This document shows positions 58,872-64,000 of a stretch of DNA of 64,000 nt, piece by piece (the first letter of the stretch is position 1; each line of letters begins with the position of its first letter). Under the pieces are notes generated by a model. It worked only from the letters and a program-made list of their open reading frames with translations. It had not been told where the DNA came from and ran no database searches. Source of the stretch: Streptomyces wedmorensis (GTDB taxonomy: Bacteria > Actinomycetota > Actinomycetes > Streptomycetales > Streptomycetaceae); the NCBI RefSeq assembly GCF_000716445.1, contig NZ_JNWK01000012.1, positions 92,984 to 156,983 of the forward strand, given 5' to 3'. Both the position numbers and the translations under genes were made by a program.

Positions 58872-59504
58872 TCAGAGCTCGGCGGAGGCGCCCGGGGCGA
58901 GGCGGGAGTGGTCGGTGCCGCCGAGGGCGCCGATCTGACGGTCGTAGATGGGCCGGGCGAGATCGGTGAGCAGCGCGTCGTGGATGTCGTACGCCCGGCG
59001 CGGCTTGACCTCCCTGACGTAGTCGATGACCTCGGAGATCTTGTTCCAGGGGGCCATGACGGGCAGCAGCAGCGTGTCCACCGGGTGGTCGGGCACGGTG
59101 AGCGCGTCGCCGGGGTGGAAGACGGAGCCGTCGACGAGGAAGCCCACGTTGGTGATGCGCGGGATGTCGGGGTGGATCACCGCGTGCAGCTCGCCGTGGA
59201 CCTGCACGTCGAAACCGGCCGCTGTGAACGCGTCGCCGTGGCCCACGGTGTGCACGCGCCCGGGGAAGGCCGCCGAGAGCTGCTCCGCGACGCTCCGCAG
59301 CGTCCAGATCTCGGCGGCCTCGTTCGCCTCCAGTGCGGCGCGCAGCCGACCCTCGTCGAAGTGGTCCGGGTGCTCATGGGTGACGAACAGGGCGTCCGCC
59401 CCGCGGACCGCGTCCTCCTCGGTGAACATGCCCGGGTCCATGACGAGCGTCCGCCCGTCCTTCTCCAGCCGTACGCACGCGTGGGACTTCTTCGTCAGCT
59501 TCAC
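58872..59504 (-). CDS. MBL-fold metallohydrolase
   Basis: A 210-residue metallo-beta-lactamase-fold protein close to the UlaG/YtnP-like small hydrolases. The metal motif is FVTHEHPDHFD (HxHxDH); later His ligands are in DIHDAL and VFHPGDALT. The substrate is unknown. It starts 9 bp after the PcaL gene and is probably translated from the same mRNA. Confidence 0.9.
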   Translation of the reverse strand: MKLTKKSHACVRLEKDGRTLVMDPGMFTEEDAVRGADALFVTHEHPDHFDEGRLRAALEANEAAEIWTLRSVAEQLSAAFPGRVHTVGHGDAFTAAGFDVQVHGELHAVIHPDIPRITNVGFLVDGSVFHPGDALTVPDHPVDTLLLPVMAPWNKISEVIDYVREVKPRRAYDIHDALLTDLARPIYDRQIGALGGTDHSRLAPGASAEL

Positions 59505-59513
59505 TCCGCCAGG

Positions 59514-60773
59514 TTACGCCGGAGGCGTCGTCTCCTCCTCGATGGCGCGGGCGACCACCCGCAGGCCCGTCTCGGCCGCCGGCAGCCCGCAGTACACGCC
59601 CGCGTGCAGGACGACCTCGCGGATCTCCTCCGGCGACAGACCGTTGCGCAGGGCGGCCCGCGTGTGATCGGCGAGCGCCTCCCGGTGGCCCCCGGCCACC
59701 AGCGCGGTCAGCGTCACCGCGCTGCGCATCCGCCGGTCCAGGCCCTCCCGGCCCCACACCTCACCCCAGGCGTACCGGGTGACCAGCTCCTGGAACGCGC
59801 CGTCCCGGTCATCGGCCAGCGCCTGGTCCACATGGGCGTCGCCCAGGATCTCGCGCCGCAGCCCGAGGCCCTTCTCGTACGGGTCGGGCCACCCCGCCTC
59901 GGCGGGCTCGGCCACCGGCGCGGCCACCGCGGGCTCGGCCGCGGGAACCGGACCCGCGGGCATCGGCGGCACCGTCAGCGTCCCACTGGTCTCCTGCGCC
60001 GTCCCGGCGAAGTGCTCGCCCAGCAGGTCCGTCACGGCCGCCGGCTGCTCCACGGGCGCCAGGTGCGAAGCGCCCGGCACCACCGCGAGGCGCGCGTCGG
60101 GTATCCCCGCGACCAGCGTCCGCGCCTCCGCGGGGCCGGTGACCTGGTCCTCGGAGCCCACCAGCACCAGGGCCGGCACCCCGATCCGCCCGAGCGCCTC
60201 CCGCACATCGAACACCGCCAGCGCCTCGCACGCCGCGATGTAGCAGGCCGGGTCCGTCGTGCGGACCATCTGCACCGCCCAGTCGACGATCGCCGGCTGT
60301 GCCCCCGCGAACAGCGGCGTGAACCACTGCTCCGGCGCCGTCCTCGCCATCGGCTCGAGCCCGTTCGTCCGGACGATCACGCCCCGCTGCCGGAACTCGT
60401 CCGCGCTCCCGAACCTCGGCGACGTCGCCACCAGCGCCAGCGACGCCACCCGGTGCGGTGCCCTCAACGCCAGGTCGAGCCCGACCGCCCCGCCCAGCGA
60501 ACACCCCGCGTACCCGAACCGCTGCACCCCGATCTCGTCCAGCGTCGCCAGCAGCCGGTCCCCCAGCTCCGCCACCGAACCGAACGCACTCGCCGGCGCA
60601 CCCCCGTGCCCCGGCAGATCGAACCGCACCACCCTCCACTCCCGCGCCAGCTCCGGCACCTGCCGGTCCCACATGTGCCACGTCGTCCCCAACGATGGCC
60701 CCATGACCAGAACCGGCGCGTCCTCCCGTCCGTCGACGCGGTATTGCAGGGTGTTCGTCGATGTCTCACTCAC
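59514..60773 (-). CDS. pcaL: PcaL: fused 3-oxoadipate enol-lactonase and 4-carboxymuconolactone decarboxylase
   Basis: A 419-residue bifunctional enzyme of the protocatechuate branch of the beta-ketoadipate pathway. Residues 1-260 are the lactone hydrolase, with the nucleophile elbow GCSLGGAVG, VRFDLPGHGG and the late His in PGASHLAPVE. A Pro/Ala-rich linker (260-300) leads to the decarboxylase domain, with the signature VVLHAGVYCGLPAAE. The fusion is common in actinobacteria. No other pca genes lie nearby, so it is an orphan here. GTG 60773 is preferred; a TTG two codons upstream is the alternative. Confidence 0.93.
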   Translation of the reverse strand: MSETSTNTLQYRVDGREDAPVLVMGPSLGTTWHMWDRQVPELAREWRVVRFDLPGHGGAPASAFGSVAELGDRLLATLDEIGVQRFGYAGCSLGGAVGLDLALRAPHRVASLALVATSPRFGSADEFRQRGVIVRTNGLEPMARTAPEQWFTPLFAGAQPAIVDWAVQMVRTTDPACYIAACEALAVFDVREALGRIGVPALVLVGSEDQVTGPAEARTLVAGIPDARLAVVPGASHLAPVEQPAAVTDLLGEHFAGTAQETSGTLTVPPMPAGPVPAAEPAVAAPVAEPAEAGWPDPYEKGLGLRREILGDAHVDQALADDRDGAFQELVTRYAWGEVWGREGLDRRMRSAVTLTALVAGGHREALADHTRAALRNGLSPEEIREVVLHAGVYCGLPAAETGLRVVARAIEEETTPPA

Positions 60774-60860
60774 CCGCAAGACCCTCTCATCTCTCGGCGG
60801 GGTGTGTGCGGGCGGGGGCGGGAGAGGCCGATCGATTTCCGGACACGGAGCGCGAGACCA

Positions 60861-63800
60861 TCAGGAACCGTCCCCCTCGGGAGCGGCGCTCTCCGCGCCG
60901 GCGCCCGGGACCCGCTGTTCCAGGGCGACGGCATCACCGGTCCGGCCCGCCTGCCGGTAGGAGGAGGCGAGAGCGGATCGCGCGCTGACGGTGTCGGGAT
61001 GCCCGGGGCCCAGGAGCCGCTCCCGGTCGGCCAGGACCCGCTCTTCCAGTGCGATGGCCTCGTCGGTCCGCCCCACCTCGTAGTAGGAGAAGGCGAGGTT
61101 GACGCGGGCGGTGACGGTGTCGGGGTGATCCGGACCCAGGACCCGCTCGGAGATCGCGAGGACCGGCTCCTCCAGGGCGATGGCCTCCTCGACCCGCCCG
61201 GTCTCGTAGTAGGAGAAGGCGAGTTCGGCACGGGCGGAGAGGGTCGCGGGATCCTCGGGACCCAGGGTCCTCTCGCGGTCGGCGCGGACCGCTTCCTGCA
61301 GCGTGATGGCGTCGTCGATCCGCCCCGCCCTCCGGTAGACGAGGGCCAGGTTGGCGCGGGCGACGATCGTCTCGGAATGGTCCGGGCCCAGGACCCGCTC
61401 GGAATCGGCGAGCACGCGCTCCTGCAGCGGGACGGCCACTCCGATCCGCCCCGTCCGCTCATAGGAGTAGGCGAGGTCGGCGCGGGCGGTGATGGTGTCC
61501 GGGTGGTCCGGGCCCAGATGCTCTTCGCAATGGGCCAGAGCCCGCTCCTCCAGGACGATCGCCTCGACGACGCGCCCCACCCGGCCGTAGCCGAGGGCGA
61601 GGTCTGCGCGGGCGGTGACGGTGTCGGGGTGATCCGGGCCCAGGACCCGCTCGGAATCGGCGAGCACGCGCTCCTGCAGCGGGACGGCCTCGGCGAAGTT
61701 CCCGAGCCACCGGAAGGAGAAGGCGAGGTCGGAACGGGCGGCGAGAGTGTCGGGGTGGTCCGCCCCCAGGACCCGCTCGCGGTCGGCGAGGACCTTGTGC
61801 TGGAGGACGATGGCCTCGTCCGTCCGTCCCGCCTGCCTGAGGAAGAAGGCGAGGTCGGCACAGGCGGTCAGGGTTTCCGGATGCTCGGCACCCAGGACCC
61901 GCTCGGAATCGCGGAACGCGCGTTCCTCCAAGGCGATGGCCTCGTCGGTCCGCTCCGCCTTTCCGTAGGTGAAGGCGAGGTCGGAGCGAGCGGTGATGGT
62001 GTCGGGGTGATCCGGGCCCAGGACCCGCTCGCAGTCCGTCAGGACCCGCTCCTCCAACGCCGCGGCCTCGTCGACCCGGTCCACCCGCCGGTAGGAGAGG
62101 GCGAGGTCGGAGCGAGCGTGCAGCGTGTCGGGATGATCGGCGCCGAGGACCCGCTCGGAATCGGCGAGTACGCGTTCCTGCAGGGCGATCGATTCGTCCA
62201 TCCGCCCCACCCTCCCGTAGGAGAAGCCGAGGGTGGTCCGGGCGTTGAGGGTGTCGGGGTGATCCGGCCCCAGGACCCGCTCGCGGTCTGCCACAACCTG
62301 CTCCTCCAACGCCATCGCCTCGTCCACCCGATCCGCCTGGTAGTAGGAGGCCGCGAGGGCGGCGCCGGCGGAGATCGTGTCGGGGTGATCCGGCCCCAGG
62401 ATCCGCTGACGGCCGGCGAGTGCCTCTTCCTGGAGGGCGATGGCCTCGCCGGTCCGCCCCGCCTGCCGGAAGGAGATGGCGAGGTTGGCGCGTGCGGTCA
62501 GGGTGTCGGGGTGCTCCGGCCCCTGATTGCGCTCACGGACCGTCAGAACCTGCTCCTCCAGCTCGATGGCCTGATCGGTCTGCCCCGCCTCCCAATAGGT
62601 GAAGGCGAGGTCGGAGCGCGCGCTGAGCGTGTCGGGTTCCTCAGCGCCCAGAAGCCGCTCGCAATCGGCCAGTACGTGAGTCTGCAGGTCGATGGCGTCG
62701 TCGAGCCGGCCGACCTCTCTGAAGGAGAGGGCGAGGTCGATCCGGGCACTGCGGGTCTCCGGATGCTCCGAGCCCATCAGTCTCACGGAGTCGCCCAGGA
62801 CTTCTTCCTGCAAGGCGATGGCCTCGTCGGTCCGCCCCGCCTCCCGGTAGGTGAAGGCGAGGTCGGCACGGGCGGTGAGGGTGTCGGGATGCTCCGGCCC
62901 CAGCACCCGCTCGGAATCGGCGAGAACCCGCTCCAGCAGGTCGATGGCCTCGCGGAGGCGCCCCAGCCGCCTGTAGGCGAAGGCGAGGTCGATCCGGGCA
63001 TCGATGGTGAAGGGGTGATCGGGCCCCAGGGTCCGCTCGTGTTCGGCGACGGCCCGCTCTTCCACGGCGACGGCCTCGTCACCGGGCCCCGGTTGCCCGG
63101 GAGGCTGCGCCGCCGGGGCGGCCAAGGCTGTTCGGCGCAGGTCGAGCAGCTCCGCCGCCGGGAGTGCCAGCGCACGGGCCAACGACACCAGCGTCTGTTC
63201 CGACGGCATCGGTCCGTCGTCGCGGAAGGCCGCCGAGACCGTCGTACGTCCCAGGCCCGCCAGGCGGGTGACCTGTGTCAGGTTGAGCCGGGCGACGACA
63301 CGCCCGTGATCGAGCCTCCTGCGCAGTTCGGTGAGGGCGTCGTGGCCCGCGTTCCCTCCGGCGGGGCTTCCGTCGCTCCGCGGCGGGTCCTGTTCGACGC
63401 GGGGGCGGGAGCCGACCGGTGGTTCCTGGTGCTCCGGTGCGGGCTGGATGCCGAGCCGTGTGAGGAGCTGGGACTGGAGCCAGCCGAAGGAGCGGGTGGG
63501 GTCCTCGATGAGGGCGGTGCCGTCGGGGTGGCCGACCCAGGCGGGGAACACGGCGGCGCGGCCGATGGCGGACTCGATGCGGTGGGTCAGGGCGTCGGCG
63601 GTGCGGAGGAGTTCTCTCGGGGGGACGGCCGTCAGGAGGGCGCGGCGGGCGTCGGCGTCGAAGTCGAAGCGGCGGAGGTGCGGGAGGCGGTGGGGTTCGA
63701 TGGGGTCGAGTTCGTGCATGAGGCCGCCGAGGAATACCTCGGTGAGGTGGCCGGGGTCGGTGGGAGGGCCGAGGGCGGCTTGGACGAGGCGCATCACGGG

Positions 63801-64000
63801 GGGTGTGACGGGGGCGACGGCGGCCATGTGGGCGGCGAGGCGGTAGGCCTCGGTGGAGGCGGCCGCCTTGAAGCGGAGGACGGCGTCGGCGCCGGTGACA
63901 CGGGCGTGGGAGTCGCTGCCGTCGGTCCGGGGGGCGGCGTCGGCTCCGGTGCCTCCGGGGTCGGCAGCGGTCGTTCGGGGGTCGGGGTCGGGGGCGGGGG
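60861..64000 (-). CDS. SAV_2336-type protein with XRE HTH and 17 tandem TPRs, 5' end missing
   Basis: A large protein running off the right edge (over 1,040 residues seen). The reading frame is open to base 64000, so the Met at 63827 is probably internal. The visible N-terminal part (RFKAAASTEAYRLAAHMAAV; PVMRLVQAALGPP; HPDGTALIEDPTRSFGWLQ) resembles the SAV_2336 N-terminal domain. An XRE-like helix-turn-helix follows (LNLTQVTRLAGLGRTTVSAA; LVSLARALALPAAELLDLRR). Then come 17 tandem 42-residue kinesin-light-chain-like TPRs (ERVLGPDHPDT...ARADLAFSYR) to the C terminus. Such proteins bind partners; function unknown. Confidence 0.88.
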   Translation of the reverse strand, partial: PAPDPDPRTTAADPGGTGADAAPRTDGSDSHARVTGADAVLRFKAAASTEAYRLAAHMAAVAPVTPPVMRLVQAALGPPTDPGHLTEVFLGGLMHELDPIEPHRLPHLRRFDFDADARRALLTAVPPRELLRTADALTHRIESAIGRAAVFPAWVGHPDGTALIEDPTRSFGWLQSQLLTRLGIQPAPEHQEPPVGSRPRVEQDPPRSDGSPAGGNAGHDALTELRRRLDHGRVVARLNLTQVTRLAGLGRTTVSAAFRDDGPMPSEQTLVSLARALALPAAELLDLRRTALAAPAAQPPGQPGPGDEAVAVEERAVAEHERTLGPDHPFTIDARIDLAFAYRRLGRLREAIDLLERVLADSERVLGPEHPDTLTARADLAFTYREAGRTDEAIALQEEVLGDSVRLMGSEHPETRSARIDLALSFREVGRLDDAIDLQTHVLADCERLLGAEEPDTLSARSDLAFTYWEAGQTDQAIELEEQVLTVRERNQGPEHPDTLTARANLAISFRQAGRTGEAIALQEEALAGRQRILGPDHPDTISAGAALAASYYQADRVDEAMALEEQVVADRERVLGPDHPDTLNARTTLGFSYGRVGRMDESIALQERVLADSERVLGADHPDTLHARSDLALSYRRVDRVDEAAALEERVLTDCERVLGPDHPDTITARSDLAFTYGKAERTDEAIALEERAFRDSERVLGAEHPETLTACADLAFFLRQAGRTDEAIVLQHKVLADRERVLGADHPDTLAARSDLAFSFRWLGNFAEAVPLQERVLADSERVLGPDHPDTVTARADLALGYGRVGRVVEAIVLEERALAHCEEHLGPDHPDTITARADLAYSYERTGRIGVAVPLQERVLADSERVLGPDHSETIVARANLALVYRRAGRIDDAITLQEAVRADRERTLGPEDPATLSARAELAFSYYETGRVEEAIALEEPVLAISERVLGPDHPDTVTARVNLAFSYYEVGRTDEAIALEERVLADRERLLGPGHPDTVSARSALASSYRQAGRTGDAVALEQRVPGAGAESAAPEGDGS
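60897..63038 (-). repeat. 17 tandem 126-bp TPR-coding repeats
   Basis: Seventeen in-frame units of exactly 126 bp (42 residues), the first starting at 63038 and the last ending at 60897. The consensus is ERVLGPDHPDTLTARADLAF plus xYRxAGRTDEAIALxExVLADS. No unit is longer or shorter, so only whole-unit changes have been tolerated. Confidence 0.93.

Noticed and set aside
60897..63038. Long tandem DNA repeat as a CRISPR array or satellite.
   Set aside because: Units are 126 bp, in frame, and encode a regular TPR motif throughout; there are no spacers.

Overview
This window is high-GC actinobacterial chromosome, most likely Streptomyces or a close relative. The signs are very high third-position GC, crowded short intergenic gaps, many genes with a -10 hexamer 6-7 nt before the start codon (leaderless transcripts), F420-dependent enzyme families, and gene neighbourhoods typical of streptomycetes (ethylmalonyl-CoA cluster, gluABCD, XRE-Map pair, SAV_2336-type TPR protein). 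I see no rRNA, tRNA, CRISPR array, intact insertion sequence or phage genes. It reads as chromosomal metabolic and housekeeping DNA rather than an island.

Layout. 1-6.7 kb: end of a drug-exporter-type MFS gene, an SRPBCC protein, a radical-SAM (photoproduct-lyase-like) gene behind a LexA-type palindrome, a secreted tripeptidyl-aminopeptidase, a Rid protein, an MFS exporter with a possible leader peptide, and a HEAT-repeat protein. 7-17.9 kb: a double 3-hydroxyacyl-CoA dehydrogenase and a TetR regulator, then the five specific enzymes of the ethylmalonyl-CoA pathway in one run (ccr, ecm, mcl, mch, mcd), then psd and pssA for phosphatidylethanolamine synthesis. 17.9-25.4 kb: a double GNAT gene, a complete liv-type amino-acid ABC transporter (livF-G-H-M-K), and a divergent CdaR/PucR-type regulator. 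25.4-35.6 kb: glycerate kinase, ADP-ribosylglycohydrolase, a lone VapB-like protein, a sirtuin, the adaptive-response pair (Ada-AlkA fusion and Ogt), a phosphodiesterase, a YciO/YrdC protein, a PYROXD2/phytoene-desaturase-like oxidoreductase and an inositol-phosphatase family enzyme.

35.8-43 kb: a secreted trypsin-like protease, an NCS1 nucleobase/hydantoin permease, and an operon of beta-ureidopropionase-like nitrilase, class III aminotransferase, dihydropyrimidinase and an F420-type luciferase-like oxidoreductase. Together these look like a reductive pyrimidine (or hydantoin) degradation route. 43-54 kb: unknown proteins, a PPOX/F420 enzyme, an HxlR-dehydrogenase divergent pair, an XRE-methionine aminopeptidase divergent pair, gamma-glutamyltransferase, a P450 and a secreted S15-type hydrolase. 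54-57.4 kb: the glutamate ABC transporter gluABCD, in which gluD carries an in-frame TAG. 57.5-64 kb: an unknown protein, exonuclease III, an MBL-fold hydrolase, a fused PcaL enzyme, and a large protein with 17 exact 42-residue TPRs that runs off the right edge.

The strongest oddities are the amber codon inside gluD, the short leader ORF MFLFCA with hairpins before the MFS exporter, the 17-unit TPR array, the F420 enzyme in an operon with no visible classical dihydropyrimidine dehydrogenase, the 38-bp double-leaderless XRE/Map promoter, and several short exact-period repeats. I did not find a clearly new multi-gene defence system.
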